Assembly: GCA_905250115.1 (NCBI GenBank)
Contig: CAJNOI010000194.1
Location: 78,197 to 142,196 of the forward strand
DNA from: Adineta steineri
Lineage: Eukaryota > Rotifera > Eurotatoria > Adinetida > Adinetidae
DNA: 64,000 nucleotides
Reading direction: 5' to 3'
Below are positions 35,590 through 47,582 of this stretch, piece after piece. Within the stretch, counting starts at the first letter, position 1. Each line of letters opens with the position of its first letter. The notes under the pieces were generated by a model that ran no database searches, was not told the DNA's origin, and worked only from the letters and a program-made list of their open reading frames with translations. The position numbers were made by a program, and so were the translations under genes.

Positions 35590-36342
35590 TTAAAAAAAGT
35601 ACTGGAAACACGATTTCTGGAGATCTTCATCACAGAAATCACCTTCATTAATGTTTAATCTTGTTAACATAAGAGAAATATCTTCGATAACTTGTCTGTC
35701 TATGTTTTCACCACGTTGTTCGCGAGCCATCGTCTCTAATAATGCGTTTGTGAAATATTGTCGTGTTGTCCAAAATAGAATGCTTTCTCGAAATAAGCTT
35801 AAACCTAAATCATAGACAGATCCAAGATTTTGTGCTGGAACATAGTGTCGATCCATGTACATAAGGATGCAACGAATCATATCCATGCTTTTTTCATAAC
35901 TATCCCATGCTTGTTTGAGTGTAACCAAGAATTCTGTTGAAGATAATCCAAAAAGCCTTCGTCTTACCTACGCAAAATCAAAAAAAATCATATATGAAAA
36001 ACGAGTATGACGTACCTTTTTATCGAGATGTTCACGAATTAATTGCCGAGTTTTCTCATAGAGTGCTTGGCCATGTTTAAAGAGTACCACTGTGTAAGCA
36101 GCTCGGTACAACTCTTCAAAATTGGGCTCGTTATAAAAACCTGATAATAGTTTCTCGATACCAGGTTTCAACGATTTTGACCATAGAGGATCTATGGATT
36201 GAATTTCCATCGGGTTCTAAAGTAACAAATAAAGTATCAAATTGTCATTTTTCAAAATAATAAGTAGAATCATCTTGCTTACAAAAAATTGACGTATTCG
36301 CATTCCACTTTCATTATTGTCTCTATTCGCTGTTAAACTCAT
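35590..36342 (-). CDS. Cullin-3-like N-terminal fragment, module copy 2
   Basis: Start at 36342 (MSLTAN..., then GMRIRQFF, close to the CUL3 N-terminal MRIRAF). Exon 2 about 36011-36211 (IDPLWSKSLKPGIEK, FEELYRAAYTVVL), exon 3 from about 35970 to 35590 (TLKQAWDSYEKSM, ILMYMDRHYV, YDLGLSLFRES). Total about 212 residues, ending CFQYFF-stop exactly where an insertion interrupts the exon. Same region retained as in copy 1, i.e. the BTB-binding first cullin repeat without the catalytic-scaffold half. ORF and splice sites intact; whether expressed is unknown. Confidence 0.7.
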
Positions 36343-38375
36343 CGTATGCAGTAATGATGAAATATTTTTCGATAAATTCTCGTATACAGTAAATGAATCT
36401 TTAAAAAAAAAGAAAAAAACACCTTTTGATTGTAAAATACGTATGTATTTATATATGTGTGAGTTGTTTATTCAATGACACAAACAAGAAGAAAAAGAAA
36501 AAAATAGAAAGAGAATGTACAACGAACGTATAACAAGGAGAACAAAAACAATAGAGATGTATGTATAAACTGACTAACGATCTTTTTCATAATCAAATCC
36601 AAGCATTTGCATTTGTATCATGGTGAAAATAAAAAGAAACTATTTTCGAGACCCGAAATGCATTCAAACAAATATGAGTATGCATATTATATAACAAACA
36701 ATCGAGAATGTACAAAATACCTATCACTCTTTCAAATATTTATTTTAACCTTTTCATGTCACACATTCTCTTGCATTTGACACAAAAAAATAAGTAAAAG
36801 AATGACAATTTTTTATTCATCATTTGAGTCATAATAATCAGAATATAATTCAGTTATCTCTTTCTTGAGAGTGTGTATGGGTGATGTACGATGTGGATGG
36901 ATGGATATTTGACTATCCTCTTTACCCACATCCCATTAATAAATCTGCAAATGAGTTACTTTTGTTACCTAGTAAACTCATAATGATAAATAGATGGTTG
37001 AAATTGTTTTCAAAGCTCGTGAGATTGTTCTTTTCTCTTTACTATATGACTTATATTTGTTTTGGACAAAAAATTCAGCTGACGCGTTTTCTTGAAGATC
37101 GATGCAACAAAAACAAGGAGAAACGACAAAGTGTCTGACTAACACACACATCATTTTCAGCTGAAAAGAACACGCTAGTGATTACTAATTCAATTCTTTT
37201 TATTTTACTTTATGTTATAACATAAACTCAGATGGTTTTCAATTTCAGTCAAATATCTCTTTTTACCTTATAAATTATTTAGATCTTGTTAGAGAACTCC
37301 TCGAAAAATGACTTAGTTTTAATATTCACAGAGAGGCAATCTGTGTATAACAAACATAGAGTGTTTCAAAAGTTCCTTAAAAAGAATTTGAATACCACCC
37401 TTATGACTCGAACAAACAAGCTGATTTTTCATCATTGATAGAGTTACGTTCAAGTTGAGTGTGAATGGAAAAGTAATAAAACATCTACACCCTCAAAAAA
37501 ATACCAAATAGATACTTATATGAAGGAAAAGAAGATAATACTATATGATCATATAGGTGAAGGAATAACGAACAAATAATCTATCTATATGTTCGTTTAT
37601 AGTAATAAAATGGAAATACAAGAGGGAATTTGTCAACAGCAGGAATGTTTCACAGATTTATGGAAAAACAATTAGAAAAAATAAACTATTATTGATCTTT
37701 ATTCTATATCAATCATATCATTTTTTTTCTTTATCACTTTAAGAAATAAAATGAGCATTAAGGGATTATGTATACATGAATATATGTATACACGGTGTCT
37801 TGTGAACCAAGAATCCAAACAGAATTCAAAAACAAAATGTACATATTGAACTTAATTATATTTTAGAAAAATCGAAAATGTTCATATTTTTAGCTGATAA
37901 AGAATGTAGAAAAAATGCATATTATACTAAATATACAGCTAATACGCCCACAATTATTTTTGTACTTTAACATGAATAGAAATACTTCGAGAAAAACTAA
38001 GATATTAACATTTTACTTTAACAACAACAGAAAATCAATTTATGAATGAAAAACAAAGTGTAAAACAACGTGTGTTTCAAATGTCGCAAAGTTTTCGTAC
38101 ACTTGCTATTCGGAACATTGTTGTGGAAGCCTATGAGCCAATCATCATTTATTTTCACTAGTTTGAAGGCGCTATGATCGCTGCTATTTTACTCCTTCAA
38201 AATCTGTTTACGTGTGTAATTTGCCAATATCTTTTATATTTTTTTCCGCGACGACTTGCAATATTTCTCTAACATAAAAGTTACGAGATGATGCAATAGT
38301 CATCTATTTATATCATATTATTACATCGTTTTCAATATATTGTTCATTAATCTATCTACGTATTATATTACTACA
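36343..38375. repeat. Duplicated flank of module copy 2
   Basis: 36400-36480 matches about 44090-44165, and 36561-37500 matches 45534-46445 (e.g. TAAACTGACTAACGATCTTT; GAGAGGCAATCTGTGTATAA). Copy 3 carries about 1.3 kb more between the two blocks. 38258-38375 is the AsnRS upstream region shared with copy 1. GT/CA-rich tracts at about 36865-36935 and 37455-37496 are telomere-like. The short plus ORF at 36881-37138 is not supported. Confidence 0.7.
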
Positions 38376-40786
38376 ATGGCAAGTTCAACAGACACATTAG
38401 CAGAACAAATCGATACAATGTCTACCCGTTAGTATAGTTTACAATTATTAACTTATTTCATTTTAATATTATATAAAAGAAACAATTGTATATACATCGC
38501 AAAAACATGGTAGTGATGAAAATGGTGACGGATCAGAAGGCAAACCATTCAAAACACCATTACAAGTATATTAATCTAACAATTTACATTGATGCAAAAG
38601 ATGAAACTAAAGTATAATCAGATATGTATATATTTGGTATTTATTTAATATTTTTTCATTTAGAATAAATGGGAATTATTATCAAAGGCTCAATCAAAAA
38701 AAGTTAAAACTCTTTACGAAGTTGAAAAACGTAAAGAAAAAGCCGCAGCCGAACGAAAAGTAAGTTTCAAAAATAAAATCAACTAAAATAATTCTCTCGT
38801 AAATTTCTTTAGGAAAAAGAACGACCACAACGACAAAAAAATATAGAAGAAGCAAGAAAAGTTATTATTACTGAAGATACATCATTACCAACAGCAAAAG
38901 CAGTATGTTAAATATATAATATTTGAAAAAAAAATTGAGAACTATATTTTAGCATAAAATCAAAGCATTACAAAATCAACATGGTGAACGTGTGAAAGTA
39001 TTTGGATGGGTACATCGTATTCGACGACGAGGTTTTATAAATAAGAAAATAATTTATGTTTACATAGAGTTTATTTTATTTAGGTAAAAATTTCATGTTT
39101 GTTGTTTTACGAGATGGTACTTGATTTTTACAATGTATTCTTGTGGATAAACTAGTATGATAAATAGAATGTTTTCTTTTGAAAAAGAGAATATATTCTT
39201 TATTGTACAGTGTCAAACATATGATGCCATTACTTTATCAAGTGAAGCAACCATATGTGTTTATGGTGTTGTTCGTCCTATACCAGAAGGTCAAACTGCA
39301 CCTGGGAATCAAGAATTAGTAGCTGATTATTTTGAAGTTATTGGACACTCACCACCTGATGGTGCTGATACATTACTTAACGAAGTTTGTTTAATTTATA
39401 TGATTTGGAAAAAAACTTTTTTAATAAAATTTTCTTTTATCTATTAGGAATTTCATCCTGATATTCAACTAGACAATCGACATATGATGCTTCGAGGAGA
39501 AAATGTTAGTTTATCTATTTTTAATATTTCCAAAGAAAAATAATTCTATTAAGATATCAAAAATTTTACGTCTTCGTTCGATTGTTACACAATGTTTTCG
39601 TGATCATTACTTTGATCGTGGATATTATGAAGTAAATAAAAGTTTAAAAATAAATTCCATTGATTATATTTTCTTCTTATAATTCAATTAGACATTTCCA
39701 CCAACTCTCGTTCAAACACAAGTTAAAGGTGGCTCAACTCTTTTTTGTCTTGATTATTTTGGAGAACCAGCGTATTTAACTCAATCATCTCAATTTTATC
39801 TTGAAACAGCTTGTCCAGCATTAGGTGATGTATTTTGTATAACTCAATCATACCGAGCTCAACTAGGTCGTACACGTCGGCATTTAGCTGAGTAAGAATA
39901 TGAAAAAACAATTATATACGATTTTGTTTTGATTTAAAAAAATGTTTTTTAAGATATACACATGTTGAAGCTGAATGTGCATTTATATCATTTGATGATT
40001 TATTAGATCGAATCGAAGATCTTATTGTTGATGTTGTTGATCGAGTTCTGAAACATCCTGAAGCTCATCTTGTATTTGAAGTTAATCCAGTATGAAGAAA
40101 AAAAACTGATCGAAAATAAAAAATTATTGAATAAAATTAACTTATTTTTGTTTAGGGTTTCAAAGCACGGAAAAGACCATTGAGACGTATGAACTATAGT
40201 GATGGTATTGAGTGGTTAACAGAAAATGGAATTAAGAATGAAGAGACCGGAAGATTTTATGAGTTTGGCGAATGCATACCTGTAATGCCTGAAAGAAAAA
40301 TGATTGATCAAATCAATGAACCTATTTTATTTTGTCGATTTCCAGCAGAACTGAAATCATTTTATATGCAACGTGATCCAAAAGATAGTCGACTAGTAGA
40401 ATCCGTAATTTCTATTTTTATTCTAATATATTCATTAGTTTTTCAAATAATTCTATAGGTTGATGTTTTAATGCCAGGTGTTGGTAAAATAGCTGGTGGT
40501 AGCATGAGAATGACAGATTTTGAAGATTTATCAGAAAGTTTTCGTGAAAATGGTCTTAAAACAGAATCATATTATTGGTATTTAGACCAAGTAAATTATC
40601 TTAACTAAAATTAATTGAAAAGATAATAATTAAAGATATCTATCTTTTTTCTAGCGTAAATATGGTACATTTCCTCATGGTGGTTATGGTCTTGGTCTTG
40701 ATCGTTTTATGAAATGGTTAACAAAGCGTCATCATATTCGTGATGTTTGTTTTTATCCACGATTTGTTGGTCGATGTAAACCATAA
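38376..40786 (+). pseudogene. Asparaginyl-tRNA synthetase paralog with stop and lost active-site residues
   Basis: About twelve short exons reconstruct a cytosolic class II AsnRS from MASSTDTL to RCKP at 40784. Seen in order: N-terminal extension (GSDENGDGSEGKPFKT), anticodon-binding OB fold (VKVFGWVHRIRRRG, FMFVVLRDGT), then the catalytic core with [42 protein letters not shown] and motif 3 [13 protein letters not shown] at 39122-39124 replaces the Gly after RDGT. Three near-invariant glutamates of the synthetase are substituted: QVEGG to QVKGG, motif 2 YRAE to YRAQ, and VGEI to VGKI. The segment TIYIDAKDETK is out of frame unless skipped as intron. Probably non-catalytic or decaying; the cell must have another AsnRS. 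Converges on the cullin gene about 210 bp downstream. Confidence 0.8.
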
Positions 40787-40998
40787 GCGTGTTATACAGC
40801 ATCTATGAAAATCAAGAACAATAATAATTTTTCTTCCGTTTTTTTTTATTTTATGGAAAAAAACTAAAAGAAAAATAAATATTTATGAGTATTTTTTAAA
40901 TGAAATCTTCACATTTTGTGAGAAGACATGATGCAAAAAAATTAAGAAGAAAAAAAAACTCTAAAAATGAACAATTCGAGTTCTGGATTATAATATTT

Positions 40999-43900
40999 TC
41001 ATTTAATTTGCGTCTCAAGCGATATAGATGTATGTGTTTCTAAATAGAAAATAAATAGATCATAGAATAAATTATTGAATCTAACATACTTATCATCTTT
41101 CGATCGTGACAAATAATCTGTTTCGATTAATCGTTCTATTTCTTGTTTAATCGATACTGGGCAAGGTATAAAGCGACACCTGAGTGTTTGAATAACCTAG
41201 AGAAAAAATAAGTTCTATGACAAGTTTATGTTATTACTAAAATAAAACGTACTTCAGTGATTAGTTGACTATGTGTCATAGTTTGAAATGATTTCATAAT
41301 TCGTATAAGAGCAGCTCTGATTTCAATCTCCCGATGATGATTAAGTTTATTTTGAATATATTGACGATCTGTGTTACTTTTGGTTTTGCCATTCAATGAA
41401 TAGATTTTAACATGATAAGGTTTCGATGTAAATGAATCATTTATAGAAAATCGATCATTTGATTGAAAAATGTTGCTGTTTAATTCTTTGACAAGAATAT
41501 TATCCGTATTTTTATTAAGAGATTAATGAAATTAAAGCTCGTTTTAAATCATCTTCATTGATATCTGTTTCATGTAGAATCTCCTAAAATATATAAAAAT
41601 TGTCTGTATAATGAAAAAATGTTCATTATCGGTTCAATAATAAATTAACCTCAAATGACCAATAATCTTTCGTATTAAATAACATTAAGATCACCATTTG
41701 ATAGGTTGATACTTGAAGAATATATTTTCGTTCTTTATTTGTTGATTTTTCATAAAAGACTGTTTCTAGATCAGCTGAACCTAATTGTGATAGTAATGTT
41801 AGTCGACGACCATTGTGTTTGTTTAGATAGAAATCTTGAAAACAATCATAGGTCTTACGTACTATTGTTGGTAGGTTACATTGATTATTGATAGAAGAAA
41901 TTGGCCAAAAATCGGTTTTCAATACTCGTACAACAAAATCAATATCATACAAATTGAGTCCATTCTGATTGACATAAGATTGAAAATCTTTATTTAATGT
42001 ATCTGATAAAGACACATCTTTTAGCATACATTTTACTTTTGACGTAAATTCATTACCAAAATTGTTGATGAATAATAATAATACATAGTTTTCCAGATCT
42101 TTTGATGCAGATTGATTTGAAAGAAGACGTTTAGCTAGATGTTTTTCATAATATTCTTTGAAAGTATCTTGTTCTTTTAAATAACCTATAAGTTTGATTA
42201 ATTTATTCAATATTCCTTCTATTTGTTGATGATCACGATTTTGATTACTTTTTTTCAATTGATTATTAATAAATAATGAAAAATATTTAGGATTATGTTC
42301 ATTTAAATTAATAATATATTCCCAATCAGAATTCATTTGTTGAACAAATATGTTGTTAGAATGAAAAGATTTAATAAGAAATTGATCAAATGTATCCTTC
42401 AATTTCATTAAATTCTCTATAAATAAAGTCACATTTCCGGTTAATAATGTTCCACCTCGTTTACGTAGATTATTGCTCATGGAATCAACCACTATTGAAA
42501 GGCAATCAGGTATTTGTTGACAATCTTTATAAACGATTGCAAGTATTTCATATTGATCTGATTGAAACATCTCATCAAGAACAGACTTTTCTTTCATATA
42601 GTTGTAATATCGTAGTAAAAGATCCTTGTCTTTCACATAACGTAATAGAAGAACTGCTTTTATCAATGTAACAATTTGTAGATCATTAAGACTTTGTTTA
42701 TCTTTCAAATGATCATCAATAAATGTTAAAAGATGCTCTTGACTATGCTCATTCAAATTCATCAGATGTTCAAAATCAGAATCAATTTGTTGCGTGATGA
42801 TTGAGTCGAAATCAAAAGCCTTTACTACAAACTTATCAAATTTTCCTTTGAGATCAATAAAATTTTCGAGAAAACTAATGAAATTTTTGTTTTGAATTTC
42901 ATTTGTAATAAGTAATGTTTGATCATGCTCACGTAAATATTCACTAATACAATCAGCAATAATCAATAGACCATTCGGTATTCGTTGGTAAAGCCTATAA
43001 ATCATTTCAAGTTCTTCATATTGATCCATTTCTAATATTTGATGAATGCGTGATTTTTCCATTTTCATCAAATGCTCTTTATGTTTGATAATGAACTCAT
43101 CTAATACTAACTGACGAAAACGTTTCTCGATTGATTGATCAAAATAGAAAATAATGCGTTCAGTTTCTTCGTTAATAAATAGATCGATTTTTTTAATATA
43201 TTCCGATGGAGCGTTTTCGGATAGCAATTTTTTACTTTCAGATTGATAGAATTCAGATAAGTATTGTAAACACAATGTCTGAAAATCTTCATTATAGAAA
43301 CTAGTTTCATTAATGTTCAGTTTTGTTAGCTTAAGAGAAATATCTTTGATAATTGTTCGATCTATGATCTCACCATGTCGTTCGCGAGCCATCATCTCCA
43401 ATAATGCGTTAATGAAATATTGGCGTGTCGTCGAAAATAGAATAATATTTTCTCGAAATAATCTTAAACCTAAATCATAGACAGGTTCGAGTCTTTGTCC
43501 TGAAACATAGTGTCGATCCATATACATAAGGATGCAACGAATCATAACCATGCTTCTTTCATAATCATTCCATATTTGTTTGAGTGTAACCAAGAATTCT
43601 GTTGAAGGTGATCCAGCAAGCTTTGGTCTTACCTACACAAAATCGAAGAAAATCTTACATGAAAAACGAGCTTGGCGTACCTTTTCGACGAGGTATTCAA
43701 TAATTAATTCCCGAGTTTTCTCATAGAGTTTTTGACCATGTCCATGGAGTACCAATGTGTAAGCAGCTCGGTACAACTCTTCAAAATTGGGTTCGCTATA
43801 AAAACCTGACAATAGTTTCTCGATACCAGGTTTCAGTGAGTTAGACCATAGAGGATCTATGGATTGAATATCCATCGTATTCTAAAGTAACAAATAAAAT

Positions 43901-44007
43901 ATCAAATTGTCATTTTTCAAAATAATAAGTAGAATCATGCTGCTTACAAAAAATTGACGTATTCGTATTTTTCTTTCATTATTGTTTGTGTTCGCTGTTG
44001 AGCTCAT
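40999..44007 (-). CDS. Cullin-3-like scaffold with an extra cullin repeat, module copy 3
   Basis: Exons: 43948-44007 (NERKIRIRQFF), 43681-43881, 41650-43632, then C-terminal exons about 41217-41586 and 41100-41193, possibly ending at a stop at 40999-41001. Similar to CUL3: FEELYRAAYTLVL, VMIRCILMYMDRHYV, cullin-homology AKRLLSNQSASKDLE, VRVLKTDFWP, KHILQVS-like KYILQVSTYQMVILMLF and neddylation site LIRIMKS. CUL3 scaffolds BTB-adaptor/RBX1 ubiquitin ligases. Two oddities: a segment of about 150 residues (42589-43044) is repeated next door (42133-42585), giving four cullin repeats instead of three; and near 41518-41526 a two-base loss (CTCTTAAT where CTCTCTTAAT is needed) shifts the frame and stops translation before the neddylation domain. 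If real the C-terminus is lost; it may be a sequencing error. Confidence 0.8.
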
Positions 44008-46592
44008 CGTATGCAGTAATGATGGAATATTTTTCGATAAATTCCCGTATACAGTAAATGAATCTTGAAATAAATAGAAGGAAAAAACACCTTATGATTA
44101 TGAAATACGTATGTAGATATATGTGTGAGTTGTTTATTTAATGACACGAACGAGAAGAAAAAGAAAAGAACAGAAAAGAATGTATAACAAGGAGAATAAG
44201 AACAACAGAAAGATGTGTGTGCGTTTATATACATGTATAGACATACACAAGTGAAAAGGAAAATGCCATAGTGATTCATGGAAAAATACCATAAGTTACA
44301 CTTAATATTAGTAAATGGAAAATACCGATATGTAGTATGATTATACATGTTGTAATAATCCATAACAATGATTAATAATAAAATTGAAACACGAATAATA
44401 TTCAAATAGTTGTATAGCACGAGCTTGTTTCTTATCGTTTTTGTTTTTTACTTCCCTTTTTTTTCATCATATGATACTATAGAAAGACGTCAATAATCCT
44501 ACAAATAAAGTATGATCATACGATAAAGTTCTGTTATTGTCTTAGAGAATGTAATGTTTGAGATAAAGATGAAGAGTGGGTGTAGATTTCATCTGTTCGT
44601 GAGATATTCTATCATACTTGCCATCCTCTTCCAGTTAAATCCTTCTCAATAACTTTACAAACAATCTCGATCTATATTACTAATATGTGCTATTGGATGA
44701 CCTTTACCAATAAAATTGAAATATATAAATGTATTGGTCAGCATAACATATAATTGTAATACGTCTCATCGTTTTTTGCATCATAATATCACTATCATCA
44801 GATTTAGAACTAAAGATATCTGATCATTTTTTGAATAACTTTTGAAAAGAACAAGACGGAGAGCTGCGATTTTCACCATTCGAAAGAGCAAGATATGAAC
44901 TATCCATCAACTTCGTATATTGTGTGTATTTTCACGAATACTCGCGGTAATCTCAGTTGTTTATCTTGTTCTTTTTAATAGTTATTCAAAAAAATGATCA
45001 AATGCCTTTTATTTTGTATTCAATAATAGAATATGAGATTGCAATCCTAATATTCATTTGGCAATATTGTTTTACTAAAATATATATATATATATATATA
45101 TATCATTGGTGAAAATGCTGAAACGAGCAGAGATAGGTATGAAGTCTTTATAAAGAAATAAGATAAAAATAAATAAATAAAATCTTAAACAGAACTCAAG
45201 TAGGTTTTATAAAAAATAGCAAATTTTCTCTTCGAGGAAAACAAAATTATCGGAGATTGAATGTAATCAAAGCGTAGATTTCCATGTTGCTTCAACGATG
45301 TATTCTACGTTCCTGAGAGTATGAGGGCAGTGAGGATGTGGGTAAAGATAATTCATTACTCTATTTCTCATATATCTTATTAACATCTAGACCCGAGAGA
45401 TCAAAATATTCAATAATTTAATAAGATAAATTTAATGGAACATACGCATTCCTGATCCATTCATCTTTTGTCATCTCTTGACCTAATATTTGAAATGAAT
45501 TTGCTCAAGCTTCCTCCATTTTTTTCCACTATAATAAACTGACTAACGATCTTTTGCATAATCAAAACTAAGCATTTTCATTCGCGTCATTGTGAAAATA
45601 AAAAGAAATTATTTTCGAGACTCGAAATGCATTCAAATAAATATGAGCATGCATAGTATATAATAAACAATCAAGAATATACAAAATAAATATCGCTCTT
45701 TTAAATATTTGTTTTAACCTTCTCATGTCACACATTCTCTTGCATTTGACACAAGTAAAAGAATGACAATTTTTTTTCATCATTTGAGTCATGATAATCA
45801 GAATATAATTCAGTTTTCTGTTTCTTGAGAATGTGTGTGTGGATGGATGGATATAAGCGTATACTCTTTACCCACATCCGATTAATAAATCTACAAATAA
45901 ATTACTTTTGTTTCCTATTAAACTCGTAACGATAAACAGCTGGTTGAAATTGTTTTCAAAACTCGTGAGATTGTTCTTTTCTCGTTAGTGTATAATTTAT
46001 ATTTGTTTTGGACAAAAAATTCAGCTGTCGCGTTTTCTTGAAGATCAATGCAAGAAAAATAAGGAGAAACGACAAAACTGTTCGACAAACACACACACAT
46101 CATTCTCAGTTGGCAAGTGCACGCTGGTGATTATTAATTCAATTCTTTTTATTTTATTTTATTTTATAACATAAACTCAGATGGTTTTCAAGTACAGTCA
46201 AATATCTCTTTTTAACCTTATAAACTATTTAAAATTTCTCAAAAATCTCCTCCAAAATTGACTTAGTTTTAATATTCACAGAGAGGCAATCTGTGTATAA
46301 CAAATATAGAGTGTTTCAAGAGTTCCTTAAAAAGAATTTGAATATCATACTTATGACTCGAACAAACAAGCTGATTTTTTCTCATTGATAGAGATACGTT
46401 CAAGTTGAGTGTGGATGTGATACTAATGAAATACCCACACCCTTTCTAATGAGAAATATATGTTAGATGAAATTATCGAATTATTTTCCTTTAGTATTAT
46501 AAACCAATACAAACATTCGTTTCAAAGCAACACTTATTTGATATTCGTGATATAAACAACTATTCTTAATCTGTAACAATAGTAAAGTTGTA
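44008..46592. repeat. Duplicated flank of module copy 3, with insertion
   Basis: 44060-44210 and 45534-46445 are homologous to 36400-36570 and 36561-37500. The 1.3 kb between them is unique to this copy and includes the inverted repeat at 44821-45000 and an (AT)n tract at 45080-45103. GT/CA-rich tracts at 45830-45890 and 46408-46450 resemble telomere-like repeats. Minus-strand ORFs here (44004-44420, 45568-45792, 45918-46103) are not supported as genes. Confidence 0.6.
44821..45000. repeat. Inverted repeat of about 37 bp arms
   Basis: Left arm 44821-44857 (TGATCATTTTTTGAATAAC...) and right arm 44963-45000 are reverse complements with a few mismatches, spaced by about 105 bp. It lies in the DNA present only in module copy 3, consistent with a small MITE-like insertion. 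Confidence 0.6.
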
Positions 46593-47582
46593 ATGCAGTT
46601 TTCCCTATCTAAATTCTTCTTTCGACAAAAGTGTCGTTTGGTATTTATTATATTGGTTATAATCGTACTAAGTATCGTTTATTATCCGCAAAAGATATTA
46701 ATCGTTCCAACAACAACTACTAGAATAGACGTACCGGTGACTTTTCCAATATTGAACTTATCTCCAAACGTAAATATAGTTGATTTACGAAGTGAAACGA
46801 AAGAAAATTATACGTGTATTAAAACAAAACGTTTGTTCGTCATTCAAACAACAATCTGTCTTCATGATTTTCGAGATGCAGTTAGCAGAAGAATTTTTAT
46901 GCAAAAAATCTGGGAAGAAGATCTTCTGAATAGATTATTACAGTTTATGAAAAAATATCCTCAAATGAATTTCATCGATGTTGGAGCAAATGTTGGAACA
47001 TATACAATGTTCGCAGCTTCTTCTGGAAGATATGTAATATCAATCGAATGTTTTAAACCAAATATCGACCGAATTCGTAACGCAATTCAAATTGAAAAAC
47101 TTCACGATAAAGTGACACTTCTAGGTAATGCGATTTACTCAGAAACTGGTCGTTATTTCAAAATGAAATCTAATCCATTCAATATTGGTTCACAAGCAGT
47201 TATTACAAATAGTACAGCTAATCAATCGGATTATAACGATATTTTTGTCGTGAAAACTATTCAATTCAATGATATTCTACCTGTATTAAAAGCAAAAAAT
47301 ATTCAACATGCTGTGATGAAAATTGATATTCAATGGGCAGAAACGTATCTTTGTCAAGCTGGAAATCAAATTTTTGATTCAGTGAATATTCCTGTCATTC
47401 TTGTCGAATGGGATATTGGTGCACGTTTTTATGATCGTCTAAGATATCTTTTAAAATATTTCACCCGACGTGGATACATTCCAACTACCGATATGTGTAA
47501 TATTTTGCCTGAAAGAGAGGCTCTTACAACATGGCCAACGCATTTATATTGGATGAAGATGAATCTTTCCGAAATTTGTTAA
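46593..47582 (+). CDS. FkbM-family methyltransferase, membrane-anchored
   Basis: Single exon, 329 codons. N-terminal basic stretch (FFRQKCR), then a signal anchor at about 14-31 (RLVFIILVIIVLSIVYY), predicting a type II Golgi/ER protein. The catalytic domain carries the SAM-binding motif FIDVGANVGTYT (127-138), a following acidic end of strand 2 (VISIECFKPN), and the family's downstream VMKIDIQ and VILVEWD. In other FkbM proteins the corresponding KIDVEG holds a Glu-Gly; here it is KIDIQW, a noticeable change. FkbM enzymes O-methylate sugars or small molecules; in animals the substrate is generally unknown. Its promoter lies in the duplicated flank just upstream. Confidence 0.85.
   Translation: MQFSLSKFFFRQKCRLVFIILVIIVLSIVYYPQKILIVPTTTTRIDVPVTFPILNLSPNVNIVDLRSETKENYTCIKTKRLFVIQTTICLHDFRDAVSRRIFMQKIWEEDLLNRLLQFMKKYPQMNFIDVGANVGTYTMFAASSGRYVISIECFKPNIDRIRNAIQIEKLHDKVTLLGNAIYSETGRYFKMKSNPFNIGSQAVITNSTANQSDYNDIFVVKTIQFNDILPVLKAKNIQHAVMKIDIQWAETYLCQAGNQIFDSVNIPVILVEWDIGARFYDRLRYLLKYFTRRGYIPTTDMCNILPEREALTTWPTHLYWMKMNLSEIC

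Noticed and set aside
44004-44420. 138-codon minus ORF upstream of the cullin
   Set aside because: Overlaps the cullin start codon region out of frame and consists of low-complexity hydrophobic residues.
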